Assembly (NCBI GenBank): GCA_029204225.1
Contig: CM055101.1
Coordinates: 46,427,906 to 46,491,905 of the forward strand
Source: Diphasiastrum complanatum
Lineage: Eukaryota; Streptophyta; Lycopodiopsida; Lycopodiales; Lycopodiaceae
Direction: 5' to 3'
DNA length: 64,000 nucleotides
Below, piece by piece: positions 46,561 through 58,979 of this stretch. Positions within the stretch are counted from its first letter, which is position 1. Each line of letters opens with the position of its first letter. The position numbers and the translations under genes were made by a program. The notes under the pieces were generated by a model. It was not told where the DNA came from and did not search any database. It saw nothing but the letters and a program-made list of their open reading frames with translations.

Positions 46561-47528
46561 TAATTTTCAATTTGATTAGGAGTCTATATCTCTTCTTTCT
46601 GAGAAAACTAATATGTTTATCTAGAGATAGGGTGACGACGACGATGGTATTCCATGAGGTAATTCAACTGGAACTACTTAGATGCATTTTAGAGAAATCC
46701 AAAATGGGTTTGGCAAACAGAGAATAAGCTTCATATTGTGAATAAAAAATTTCCATTACATTAGCTATTGAAATCATCCTAGATGGATGTACATATCTAT
46801 TTCCAGACCATGTAACCACTTCGTTACCCTCCTAAAGAGCACACGCTTCTCAAAATCAATATCAGGAGATTTACCGAATAACCATTCATACTCTCGAATT
46901 ATGTCCATACATGCTCAATCTAAAACATGACAATTAATTAACTCTTTGTAGTCTTGAATCCAAACTAGGAGCTTCAGAACTCTGAAATCCCAAGTCACCA
47001 ACTCCCCACCTAAAGCTAGATAGACTTATATCTATGATCAGTGGCTTCAGTTTCCAGGCTGAGTTTCTGCACAAGAACTAATAAATTATGAGTTGAGTCA
47101 CTATCCTCCAATATACTAACTTCGATGTCTCTTTACAGTGCCTTTCAAATGAAATAATCAATTAAGCAAGAATGAATCAATACTTAATGAACATTCACAT
47201 TCACAAACAATTTTGTTAATTTTCAATTTTAGATTTTCTTTACGTGGCATCTCAATGACTTGAGCTGTGGGTTTCTTTCTTTCCGATCAAAACTTCATAA
47301 CATGCCAACATCGTGGAATCATAAGCTTTCGCGACTCGTACGACATCATCACAAATCTAAAGCACGTTTCACTTACATTCATTCTGATAGTCAACTGTCA
47401 GAACTACCAGAGTGCCAGTTTTGAACTAAATGATGGGACTTTGTTCCATAAATCTATAAATTCTTCCATGTAAAAGTCTAGACTCTATGTCCCCATTTTG
47501 CAACTTAGAAATCTTTCGTAATACTCTG
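46561..47528 (-). other. Decayed gypsy sequence upstream of RT
   Basis: Minus-strand fragments such as IREYEWLFGKSPDIDFEKRV and EIFYSQYEAYSLFAKPILDF have the look of the protease-RT linker. I could not identify the protease active site. Stops are frequent. Confidence 0.35.
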
Positions 47529-47720
47529 TGTTATGTCCATGACCAATACATAGGATTCAGTATACTCCTAGTCTTGGATACACGGTACTCCAGTAAAACA
47601 AGTTGTTAGTTATGCCACGTCATACTAGACGTGACCCGAAAGTGACTAATATCCTTGTGAGGCCCAAAACACACTAAATGGAGTTAGTACAAGGTTTGGG
47701 ACAGTGTATGCATGTGTAGA
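47529..47720 (+). mobile_element. LTR fragment of the LARD-like family, plus orientation
   Basis: Starts TGTTATGTCCATGACCAA, like the minus-strand LTR start TGTTACGTCCATG. It continues TTATGCCACGTCATACTAGACGTGAC and CACTAAATGGAGTTAGTACAAGGTTTGG in short matching pieces, which resemble the reverse complement of 58980-59095. The right end is not clear. Confidence 0.65.
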
Positions 47721-48299
47721 GTTATTAATAGCGATTCTATGGATAGAGGATCCATGCATAGAGACTCTATTCTAGATGAATCTATGTATAGGGGACTTGC
47801 ATGACCGTGTGCATAGGTGGTTCTCTATAACGAGGCCAAACTTGCCCTACTACCTCACCTTTTGGTTGATTCATTGCCAGGCTCTCACTTTAATTTCCTG
47901 TTTCAACATTCCTTGGCTTGAGGGTGAAGCTTGAAGAGTTGATTGGTTGCTTCTACTTGGTTGGTGGTTTCTCCATTGTGTGTTTTTTATTGTGTTTGTC
48001 ATGTAAGCAAAATCTTGAGGAGATTTCCCTTACACTATGAATCATCCACAACCCACAAAACGATTTTCTGAATACTTCATTGAATTCTACCCATGTAATG
48101 GGTTTGGGTTGCAAATCATGCCACCATGACGAAGCTTTTCTTGAAAGAACAGAAGCACACTCTCAATCTTTTTCTCTTTCGTAATCACATGTAGAATGAA
48201 ATAAGTAGTCCACTTGTTTAACCAGTTGTCCACCTACCTCTGGTTCTAAAAGGATAAACTCTCAAAAATCCTATCCCATCCCCCCACGCCTTCAATCAG
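47721..48299. other. No recognised gene
   Basis: Contains a short degenerate repeat around GATCCATGCATAGAGACTCTAT (47700-47800). Nothing else was identified. Confidence 0.4.
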
Positions 48300-49290
48300 A
48301 AGTTATGAGAACTCTTCTAAGGTTTATTGGAGAGGCATAGAAGCTTCTAACATGTCCAGAAACCAAGCATACGCTTAGATCAAGCAAAAATTGCTTTTAT
48401 GGAGGGTGCCAACAAGCAAAATTTCAAGATAATGGTGCCTAAGCCTCCCACTGCCAAATTGGGTGCATTAGGGCTCAAATCGGAGGAAATACATCATATT
48501 TTTTCAGATTGTATAAGGATTCAGAGGTTTCACATCCACTATCAAGAGTTATTCATGCTCAAAAACCACCAAAACTACACAAGTTTTTTACTTTTGAGGC
48601 CCTTAATGGTGATCAAACGAAACCAAACTTTATGACAACCCTTGGACAGCTTCAATACACCTTTGAGAATGTGTGCAAGGTTTTATTTTAGGATATTAGG
48701 GAAAACTCCAAAATAGTGAAATAGAAAAAAAAAATATCAAAAAACCTTGTTTTTTCTACATTTTTTTTTTGAATTTTTTAACATAAACTTGTGGATCAAA
48801 TCCAAATGCAAGTGAAATCAAACCTAATCTACTACAATTTGGCTGCATTCAAGCACAAAAAGTTCTGATTAACTCAAATATTGGTTCATATAGCCCTTTC
48901 CAGCTCAAAATTGCCTAATTTTGACTAAAAATCGCTATCTAGATCCAATACTACAGCCATGAAATAATTAGATATTGTCATAATGACTATAAAATGGCAA
49001 GTACAAACCTATAACCATTTATGAATAGAATTTTTGACAAATTTCAAGCTAAAACATTCAAATACTAGCTCAAATTTTGCAAAAAACCATCAGAAATCCA
49101 TAAACTTCCGGGCCTTTTCTATGGAAAATCTCCATAATAATGACCATTAGGTTGAAAGCAAATGAAAAAAAAGAGAATCCAATTACTTGGAGGCCAATTC
49201 CACCACTTGGAAGTGAAAATCAAGGAGATCCTGCCAAAAAGCTGCAAAAAGCAAGAATTCCAACTCCACCTTCTGATTGATGCAAGCCTT

Positions 49291-49302
49291 GCTTTGATAC
49301 CA
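49291..49302 (-). other. Primer-binding site of the second LARD-like copy
   Basis: TGGTATCAAAGC on the minus strand, one base inside the LTR as in the first copy. Confidence 0.8.
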
Positions 49303-49303
49303 C

Positions 49304-49763
49304 TGTAATGATCGCCAAGTGAAGATCTCTCAAGATCTCGTCGCATGCAAACAAAAAGACATTTGTGGACCACCCCACCAACAAAAAATGGCAAGTCACA
49401 TCCCTAACCGCTTCATCCTCGAGCCACGGTGATTGAGTGCAAGATAGGAGAGGATCCTAGGCTTTTGAAATTAGGAAAATGAATAGCCCGAGATGGGCGA
49501 GTTCCCAAAAGTTGAGGAATATTCGGATACCCCAAGACTATGCAAAAGTAACTTGATCTTCTATTTTTGCACAAAAGGCTGTCAACCACCATGCACTAGC
49601 TCCATAGGTCCAATTAGAGCACTTGGGCCCTCACAAGGTCATTAATTACATTACTGGCCTAGTCTAGAATGACATGGCGTAACTCATAATCTCGTACATT
49701 GGAGTACCATATTTTCATGTCAAAGACTATTCTGAACCCTTCATGCAAGACATCGACATAACA
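49304..49763 (-). repeat. LTR of the second LARD-like copy
   Basis: About 460 bp, TG...TACA on the minus strand. It is clearly related to, but more divergent than, the LTRs at 18.9 and 25.2 kb. It is the single LTR left for this copy. Confidence 0.8.
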
Positions 49764-50137
49764 GTTGGTTTGGTCTCTCTATGTGAAAATAACTTAGTCT
49801 TTTCAAGTACATGTGAAAAACTTGCTTGTCTTTGGATGATTGTAACTTTGTGTGTGATTGAGCTCTTGCCTAGATTCAAAGTGCGTTAGATAGCACTTGA
49901 AAATCCAAGTTTATCCATCCATCTTTGATAGATGTGCAATCTCACATGCATGTAGGTCATGGTAGACCTTAACAAGATTCTCAAATGTGCATTTTCAAAC
50001 ATAAAATTAGGTAATTTATAAATTACTAAAAAAGGTAACTCTTTTTTAGGTCAAAGTCCCAAAAAAATGTCATCGCGTTAAAAAGGAAGGGGTTTTTGTT
50101 TCAAGCCCTTCACTAAGAAACAAAAAAAAATGTACTG

Positions 50138-50139
<2 letters not shown>
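49764..50139. other. No recognised gene
   Basis: AT-rich spacer between the LARD-like LTR and the TA tract before the hAT element. Confidence 0.4.
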
Positions 50140-50207
<68 letters not shown>

Positions 50208-50210
50208 ATG
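50140..50210 (+). repeat. (TA)n and (TATG)n microsatellite
   Basis: TA units to about 50181, then six TATG units. Confidence 0.95.
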
Positions 50211-50223
50211 TCATAGATCCAGC

Positions 50224-50296
50224 GGTACCAGGATCCGCGGATCCCGGTACCGCGGATCCAGTGTGGTACCACGGATCCATACTGATCCGCGGTACC
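50224..50296 (+). repeat. Cluster of GGTACC/GGATCC/CCGCGG palindromes
   Basis: Within 73 bases, GGTACC occurs four times (50224, 50246, 50265, 50291), GGATCC four times (50231, 50239, 50254, 50273) and CCGCGG three times (50235, 50250, 50287). They overlap into palindromes such as GGATCCGCGGATCC. It lies just upstream of the hAT coding region and may be the subterminal repeat block of that element. Confidence 0.85.
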
Positions 50297-50430
50297 ACAA
50301 TATTTAATATTTCTTAGTATATAATATTTTTTAATATTTAATATATTACTGTATTTTTTTTAACCTAATCCCCCCCCCCCTTTATCTCTCTCCCTGCCCG
50401 TCACCCTACTGTCCGCGCCCTCTCTGTTGT

Positions 50431-51174
50431 ATGCCCATCGCCCTACTATCCGCGCCCTCCCGGCTGTCTTCGCATTGCACTGATCGCGTCCGCCCCTACT
50501 ATTGCTATTTCGGCCTTTGTTGTGCTTTTTTCAAGCCTTCTGACTCCTATCGCACCCACAAAGATCTCTACCTTCTTTCCCCAATCCCTTCTACAGAGAT
50601 GGTGCATTCCAACCTTGCCGATCTGTGGGACGAGGTGGACATTGTCAGGCAGATTCCCGACAAGTCCAACAAGTCTGTTGCAAGGATCATGCGCTGTTGA
50701 TATTGCCTAGCCGAGTTCGTTGCCACCCTCACTCGCCTTAAAGGCCACCTACTCGGCACATGCGTGAGAGATGGTGGCACACTGAATGCTGCCCCCTATG
50801 CCAGCATGTCCGTCCTCGTCAGACAGCGACTTTTGGATACCTACGAGCCACGTCTTGTGGCAGGGGAGAACACCATTTCGGAGGGTGTTTTTCGGTTTTG
50901 CACTGCTCCTTACGTTGTTGACCCCGAGTTGCTGCCTGCTTGGCTGGCATGCACGAAGAGGGAGTGCATCCTCGTCCAGTCCCTTTGCCCCTCATCCCCC
51001 TTAGACAGTTCTGCCTCACGCACCCCCATCTGCACCCATTCCGGTGAATCCCGTCCCACCGCGTCCGCCAGTTGCCATTGCGGTTCCACCACCACCTACT
51101 GTTGCTCGCACTCTCCCAGTTTACGACTTTCTCATGGACTCTCTGCCTCCCGAGCAAGAGCAGGCCCCAAATGA
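50431..51174 (+). pseudogene. hAT transposase, BED zinc-finger region
   Basis: The frame is open from 50431 to 51174 except for a TGA at 50698-50700. It reads LADLWDEVDIVRQIPDKSNK, then RC(stop)YCLAEFVATLTRLKGHLLGTC, a BED-type DNA-binding finger (CX2C...HX4C). The stop lies inside the CX2C pair and would be CGA to TGA (CRYC). A proline-rich linker follows in another frame from about 51044. BED fingers bind the ends of hAT elements. The GC content is clearly higher than in the flanks. Confidence 0.75.
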
Positions 51175-52175
51175 CAGTGACAAGGCCTTCCAGGATGTTG
51201 AGGAGATCCCTTCCTCCCTCCCTTCACATTCGGATGACCTCCCTACCCAGCAGTTTTCGTATCCCATGTCAGATGTCCACCCTCCACCAGTGTACCCCAC
51301 TTACACTGTTGCACCCATCCCGGCTAGTGCATCCCACTCTTCCCATTCCACGTCTACAGCTGATGCATCCACTAGTGCCCAACTTGTCGGGTCATCATCC
51401 ATTCCCGTCATGTTCGGTTCACCGTGCTGGAGATCCGCTACCCGTTGCCCAGTTGCGAGAGTTCTTAGGCAGCAGAGCATTTGCGACGCGCATCAGCTGC
51501 ACATGGATAGAGAGGCCACACAGGCCGTGGCCAGTCTGATGTACGAGCTGAACCTTCCATTTGTCATCACCGACTCTGAGCCCTTCAGAAGGGCCTTCCG
51601 CCTTGCACAGTCTGTCAGCCCTAGTTGGAGAGTCCCTAGTTCAGAGGTTGTCCACACACACATGCTGAGGGATAGGGTCGAGTCATTGTCTAGAGAGATG
51701 GAGCCTCTGTGTCGCCATTGGGCCACTTATGGTTGCAGCATCATGTCCGATGGCTGGACTGATGTCAGGAGGAGGCCGATCCTCAACATATTGGTCTCCA
51801 GCTACATGGGCACACAGTTTTTGAGGGCAGTGGATTGCAGCAGGGCGGGGAGAGTCATATCTGCAGAGTTCATGTTTGATGTCATCAGGTCTTCCATCTT
51901 GTCCATAGGCCCACAACATGTCGGTGGTGATGGACAATGCCACGAACTACATTCGGATGGGTGTATTGCTAGAGGTCGAGTTCCCTCACATTGTTCATAC
52001 CCCCTGTGCCACGCATGACACAGACCTTCTGATGGAGGACATAGGTGCACTTCCCTGGGCTAGAGCCATCGTCCGTGAGGCCCTCTTCCTGGTGACTTTT
52101 GTCACCAGAAAAAGTCACCAAGAAGAGGCGTGTTCTTGCCATGTTCTGGGTGTTCAGCCATCTGGACCTTCGTAA
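51044..52175 (+). pseudogene. hAT transposase, DUF659 (catalytic N-part)
   Basis: After a Ser/Pro-rich linker the frame reads ASLMYELNLPFVITDSEPFR and CRHWATYGCSIMSDGWTDVR, RPILNILVSSYMGTQFL. After a frameshift near 51915 it reads VVMDNATNYIRMG and HIVHTPCATHDTDLLMEDIG. These are the landmarks of DUF659 hAT-like transposases (CSIMSDGWTD; TDNAANY; PCAAHCIDLxLEDI). The TDNA motif reads MDNA and the AH of PCAAH is TH. One frameshift breaks the domain. Confidence 0.85.
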
Positions 52176-52620
52176 GCCAGCCCCCACATGCTTTGCATTC
52201 GACTTGGTGGTCATCGACCATTTGATCAGGTGCAGGGCACAACTTCTATAGATGGTTGCCAGTGATCTTTGGTGTGCCAGTATGTTTCCGCGCACTGAGG
52301 ATGGAGAGCACTTTTCTTCCACGGTGAGGGGAGACCAGTTTTGGAGGGATTCACAGACATTGTCAGGACTGCTTTGACCACTCTACATTGTGCTCCGCAT
52401 GGCTGACAGCGAGGGGTCGACACTTGGACTGGTATATGAGCTCATGGACCGGATTGGATAGTTCCTGCAGCTGCCCATCTTGTAGCCAGAGAGGTAAGCA
52501 ATATAGTAATGTAATTGGCCTTTATCTTTTCAATACTTGCTAGTTTGTTTTTCTGTCAATGTTAAGTTTTTTCGTAATGCCCGAAACCACATGCCTCTCA
52601 CCTGCAGGATGACCGAGCTA
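52176..52620 (+). pseudogene. hAT transposase, central decayed segment
   Basis: Readable pieces include HLDLRKPAPTCFAFDLVVID, CASMFPRTEDGEHFSSTVRG and VLRMADSEGSTLGLVYELMD; the last resembles the family's VLRxxDSxxPxMGxVYE block. Stops break the frame. Confidence 0.6.
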
Positions 52621-53130
52621 AAGTTCATCTGGGAGATGCAGTGGAACTACTTCCACAGGAGCATCCATAACGTTGCACACATACTGCATCCCCTCTCTCT
52701 CTCTCCAACGCAGATCACAGACAGGGAGCTCGAGGCCGATTGGCTTCAGTACATTCACAGAGTGGGTCCACACATAGGTTTGGATCCTATCAGGCTCATG
52801 GAGGAGCTCACTACATTTCGTTTCGGCATGGAAACATTTGGCCACCCAGCTGCTCAAGATCTAGAGAGGAGACAGCTAGCCATTACCTGGTGGACCATGT
52901 TCGGTAGTGCATATCCATCTATACAGCGTCTTGCACTGCGTGTCCTTTCTCAGGTATGCATCTCATTTTATCCTCCATTGCTGTGTTTTGTTGAAGTTCC
53001 ACCCGTGCCACAATGTGCTGAAGTATTTCAATGCACGTACCACAGGACTGTGCTGCCTCCGTGTGTGAGCATAATTGGAGCACATGGGCACTCATTCACA
53101 CGAGGAGAAGAAACCGGTTGTCAATGAGCT
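52610..53130 (+). pseudogene. hAT transposase, C-terminal dimerisation (hATC) domain
   Basis: Reads FIWEMQWNYFHRSIHNVAHI, ELTTFRFGMETFGHPAAQDL, AITWWTMFGSAYPSIQRLAL and RVLSQ. Splicing out 52954-53045 (GTATGC...CCACAG) joins this to DCAASVCEHNWSTWALIHTR and RRNRL, the canonical hATC end. The splice join is in frame and restores the conserved text, so I consider the intron well supported. hATC mediates dimer formation of the transposase. Confidence 0.85.
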
Positions 53131-53139
53131 AGTTGGAGC

Positions 53140-54549
<1,410 letters not shown>

Positions 54550-54609
54550 CCTAGCAGAGGCAAAATATGATTGCACAGTTGAGGATCTAATGGAATAAGT
54601 AGAATCTAG

Positions 54610-54740
54610 TACGAGTACGAGTGATTATTGTGAAAATTGGCCGTGAATACTCGTGAATATTGATTGTGATTATTGTGATTACGATCTGAATCAATGATCT
54701 TGATTATTGTGAATATTGATCGTGAATATTCTTGAATCTT
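54610..54740 (+). repeat. Subterminal repeats after the hAT ORF
   Basis: TGATTATTGTGA, GTGAATATTGAT and CGTGAATA recur several times in 130 bases. Arrays of short repeats near the ends are usual in hAT elements, where transposase binds. The terminal inverted repeat was not found. Confidence 0.5.
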
Positions 54741-55569
54741 TGCCAGCTTCAAATTTCCAAAATGACATACATATTTGATGATCAAAATATTAAATTCATT
54801 GTAAAAAAATTATTGTGAGATGAAGATCACGTATTTATTGACAAATTTTTTTCATACACTAGTTTTTTTAAATCCCAATATGCAATCTTAATTCTATGAT
54901 TGTAGAAACTCTAACGACTTTGTGATAGTATAACCTCTTGCGGTTTAAAATGTGGAAAAGAAAAGTATCATCACGATAACTTACCTTATTGATATTACCT
55001 CTTTAGCAAAACAAAAAGCTAATAAATGCATGCCTAAACCTCAAAGAAGAAAGTAAAAAATTATGACATTATGACATGGCAAGGCCTTTGTAGTATACTA
55101 AGACATCGTTCTTGTTTAAATCTATGAGTGTTGTTTGACATTATTTTTCACTATTTTTCATTATCATAAAATGTGGCATTATAAATGAAAACTATTTGGA
55201 TGAGTTTTTATAGTGTATATGGGTGAATGTAATTTGCAAAAGAATCCACTAGTTGCAACACAAGGGAGGTGTTTGTTGAACATGTTTGAGTTGATAAATG
55301 GCTTCCTACTCACAATTCTCCCATTTGTTCCTTTATCGCTCATTCTTAGAACCCCTCTTGTGACATTCATAAAATGCGATTCAATGTGCTAATATCCTTT
55401 GATGAATTAATTGTACCAACAGCCATCCCAGAAAAAAAAAAAATTTCGTCTTGAATTATGTAAGGTGTCTCGAAAATGAAACGTACATCTTTATGAACTA
55501 CTATTATTTTATTCTTTAAGGTCAAATTTACCATGGTATTCCACATCTTACATAAGGAATAATCATTGA
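54741..55569. other. No recognised gene
   Basis: AT-rich intergenic sequence with only short frames. Confidence 0.4.
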
Positions 55570-56173
55570 TTCCAAGTGATTTTTAATCTTGTATGACTTA
55601 TGATATTGTTCAAAAATGCCAATCACATTCAATGAGTATCTTACTAAAAATATGTTTAAATCACAAATATATGACTACAAACTTAACAATTAAGGTCTCA
55701 TAGATATTGAAAAGATTCTTGTGCATTGTTAAATTAAATGGTAGATTCATACTTACATTACATTCTCCAAAACTCGTCTCTGGCGCATCTTCACATTTTG
55801 AAAAAGCACCAATCTCAATCTAGCATTAACGTGATAGTCCTAGAGTCAAAAAGTATGATGCTAACTAGTAAAACCACCTAGAGCCCCAAGTCAAGATGAC
55901 TGGACTCAAGACTTTGCTTATTATAAAGAACTAATGGATACTTCATGCATGTTATGCCCATTTTTTGGGCTCCTTAAAAAGCAGAATATGTCATTGTTTT
56001 TTTCATGGTTCGTCCATGAATCAAATACAATGGTGTCCACTTCTCATATCCACCTTAGAAAGATTACTAAGTTTCTCTCAACATTTAAATTAAGCCATCA
56101 ATCCTCTATATTGATATGAATATCTTATGTTGATCTTGTTAATATTCATATGAAGCAAAATGATCTATCATTT
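55570..56173 (+). repeat. Dispersed repeat, long form
   Basis: Second copy of 44141-44527. It carries an extra segment at about 55796-55990 which itself recurs at 56425-56640 (AGAGTCAAAAAGTATGAT; CTCAAGACTTTGSTTATTAT). The extra segment may be a small nested insertion. Confidence 0.75.
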
Positions 56174-56282
56174 TAAAACATCTTTTTATTTCTAGAATCT
56201 CTCGACCAATCGTTTTTGACGATTGACCAAGGCAAACAACCAGGGTTGGGAACCCTAGGCAGAGAAACACCCAAGACTTTTT

Positions 56283-56286
<4 letters not shown>

Positions 56287-56336
<50 letters not shown>
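56287..56336 (+). repeat. (GA)n microsatellite, 25 units
   Basis: Uninterrupted GA tract of 50 bases. Confidence 0.97.
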
Positions 56337-56338
<2 letters not shown>

Positions 56339-56424
56339 CAAGACCCTATTGTTGTCCCATTGGTCCATTGGGGGGAAAAGAGGGCCTTCGTCCTTGCAAA
56401 CTCTTGGCATTGACATTTTGTAAA

Positions 56425-56640
56425 CGCATTCCAATCTCAATCTCAAAAAATGCATGTTTTTGAAAAACTAGCATTGACATGACAAACCTAGAGTCAAAAA
56501 GTATGATACTAACTACTAAACCACCTAGAGTCCCTAAGTCAAGATGACTCTACTCAAGACTTTGGTTATTATAAAGAAGTAATGGATACTTAGCATATTC
56601 TGCCCAATTTTTGAGTTCTTTATAAAGAGAATGTCACTTT
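56425..56640 (+). repeat. Second copy of the 190-bp segment at 55.8 kb
   Basis: Shares AACCTAGAGTCAAAAAGTAT, ACCACCTAGAG and TTATTATAAAGAA with 55796-55990. No coding sense. Confidence 0.7.
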
Positions 56641-56862
56641 TTTTTCAAAAAAAATTTGATGCCAATTCCAACCCGCGTGTCTGCGTCTGCCACATGGCAG
56701 CATCATAATGGGCAAAAGAAGTTAAACCGCTCATTATGTTTCATAATGAGCATGTAAAAATTTCAAAGTATCCATTACGCAATGGAATGAGTCCGGCCAC
56801 TAGACATTTTGCCCGGGTCCTTCCATAATACATAGTAAGTTGTTTGCATCCATCCATTCATC
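56641..56862. promoter_or_regulatory. Upstream region of the receptor-kinase pseudogene
   Basis: No clear TATA box near the start. The only obvious structure is an A/T run near 56640. Listed only because it precedes the gene. Confidence 0.2.
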
Positions 56863-56991
56863 ATGGCTCCCATAATACGTTGTTTGCATGCATTCCTCGA
56901 CAACTCTAGCAATACACCACATGAGTGGCTGGGTACGATGCAGCATAAAGCTAAGCTTATTCAATTGGCTTCATCAGCTACCACCACAAAC

Positions 56992-58874
56992 ATGAAGCTT
57001 GGAAATTGTGGCTGCCAGTCGGCGCTTTCTCTTGTGCTATTGCTCATTACACACTATTTTCAGACCACCGCCCATGGCCAGATTGTGGAGAGGTTGTCCC
57101 TCGGATCCATCCTGCTGCCCAACCAGACTCTCCTCTCCAAAAATGGGACATTCGCTCTGGAATTCTTCTCACTGGGTGGTCCTGATCGAAACTATCTGGG
57201 AGTATCTTATTCTGGAATTCCTAAGAGCAGACATATCTGGGTGGCTAACAGAAATGATCCTGCCAGAGATGGTGCATCCTTGAGATTTTCCAGAGATGGC
57301 AACTTGGTCATCTCCAATTCTGATAAAACCACTGTCTGGACGAGTGGTACAAGTAGAAGAAACATTAGCTCAATGCTGTTGGATGAAAGTGGTAATCTTA
57401 TCCTCACTCACAGCTCAGGGAGAGCGATATGGCAAAGCTTTGATCACCCCACAGACACTTTTGTGCCAGGCATGAAAATTTACCTGGGAACAGCTCTTAT
57501 TTCCTTCAAATCCCTTAACGATCCAGCCGAGGGACGTTTCTCCAATAGGTTGCTCTAGACAACTGAATGGGTGTGTAAGTGGAATGCAACCAAGGAATAC
57601 TGGACCACTGGTGTCTGGAGCGCACACGGCTTTGCTAATCTTCCAGATATGAATCCTGTAAGCGTCTACAACTTCCACTCCTTCGTGAACGATTCTCAGC
57701 GTCCTTACTTCATATGGAGTGAAAAGCAGAACGACCTGGGACTCTCTCATTACACTCTTGATCCCGACGGTATCATACGCGTTCGTGTTTGGGACAGGTC
57801 CAACGCCGAGTGGTCGATCACGTGTACACAACCCGCGAATCCATGCCAAGTATATCATCTTTGTGGCCAGAACGGAATCTGTAACAGCGATTCCACACCC
57901 TTCTGCAGTTGCCCGGATGGATTCAAGCCCGTTGATCCTATGGGATGGAGCGAAGAAGATTGGTCTATGGGTTGCATTGCAAATTCCAGTTGGGACTGCA
58001 ACATTCAAGATTTATGGTTGCGGTGAAGAAACTCCACGACCTGAAGCGAGGAGACAAAGACTTCCGCACTGAAATAAGCACTATCGGGATGATACAACAT
58101 GCCAACCTTGTGAGACTTCGTGGCTTCTGTGCTGAAGGTAGGCACAGGCTTCTGGTTTACGACTACATGCCCAATGGATCTCTCAACGCACTTCTCTTTA
58201 TAAACCCTGGAGCGCAACAACAGATTGTTCTAGACTGGGGCACCCGATTCGCCATTGCTCTAGGCACTGCACGCGGAATCCTCTATCTGCACGAAGAATG
58301 CAGGAGCTGCATCATACACTGTGACATCAAGCCCGAGAACATTCTACTGGATGCTAATTTCGCTGCAAAAGTTTCAGATTTTGGCCTGGCCAAGTTGATG
58401 GGCAGAGAATTCAGCAAGGTGATTACAAACATGCGGGGCACCAGAGGCTACCTAGCACCAGAGTGGCTTTCTGCCCTACCCGTCACAGCCAAAGCGGATA
58501 TCTACAGCTATGGTATGACTCTCTTGGAGTTCATCAGTGGGAGAAGAAATCTGGATTTGGGTAATACTAGCCCTGACAAGTTGTTCTTCCCACTCTGGGC
58601 ATGCCGACAAGCTCGGCTAGGAGACTTCTCTTCAGCGGCAGACATCAAACTTTGTGGGAGTTTTAACGAACAACAGCTAAAGAAGGCAGTTTTGGTTGCC
58701 ATATGGTGCATTCAAGACGAAGAGTACAACAGGCCTTCTATTGCACGGGTGTTGCAGATGCTTGAAGGCACTATTCAGGTCGCTGATCCGCCGTTCCCAA
58801 AGTCTCTATCCCTTTTGGAGGTTGAGAAGAGCAATTCTGCTGATCAACTTGTAGATGAAGAATCGTCATCATGA
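56992..58874 (+). pseudogene. G-type lectin S-receptor-like Ser/Thr kinase, broken and internally deleted
   Basis: Family members sit in the plasma membrane, with a mannose-binding-type lectin outside and a kinase inside. The start at 56992 is chosen because it gives a signal peptide (MKLGNCGCQSALSLVLLLIT...); an in-frame ATG at 56863 adds an unlikely leader. The B-lectin domain follows (LLPNQTLLSKNGTFALEFF; GNLVISNSDKTTVWTS; SGRAIWQSFDHPTDT). A TAG stop is at 57556-57558, then S-locus text (YWTTGVWS) and an EGF-like part (CQVYHLCGQNGICNSD). At about 58000 it jumps, out of frame, to kinase VAVKKL (Lys codon 58026). PAN, transmembrane segment and glycine loop are absent. Kinase motifs HCDIKPENILLD (non-RD), DFG and APE are intact, and the frame ends at 58872-58874. 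Confidence 0.9.
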
Positions 58875-58956
58875 ACGATCGAGCAAACCATCACTAAATC
58901 TATACATAGTAGCAGACGATCGAGCAAACCATCACTAAATCTATACATAGACTGCT
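58875..58956 (+). repeat. 41-bp tandem duplication after the kinase stop
   Basis: ACGATCGAGCAAACCATCAC...TAGTAGCAG occurs at 58875 and 58916. AGTAGCAG (58908-58915) and CTGCTACT (58952-58959) form an 8-bp inverted pair around the second unit. Confidence 0.9.
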
Positions 58957-58979
58957 ACTGATACTCTAGACATGCATAT

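Larger units (their letters stand above)
48300..49763 (-). mobile_element. LARD-like element, second copy (5' part)
   Basis: The right end is an LTR (49304-49763, starting TGTTATGTCGATG on the minus strand). A primer-binding site follows at 49291-49302 (TGGTATCAAAGC, one change from the tRNA-iMet core). The interior (48300-49290) matches the 5' interior of the 18.9-25.7 kb element, for example GAGGCATAGAAGCTTCTAAC at about 48331 and 24303. There is no coding capacity. The 3' half and second LTR are missing. Confidence 0.8.

Noticed and set aside
50224-50296. Cloning-vector polylinker
   Set aside because: Site order and spacing do not match a designed linker, and the words are degenerate and repeated; kept as a natural repeat pending a read check.
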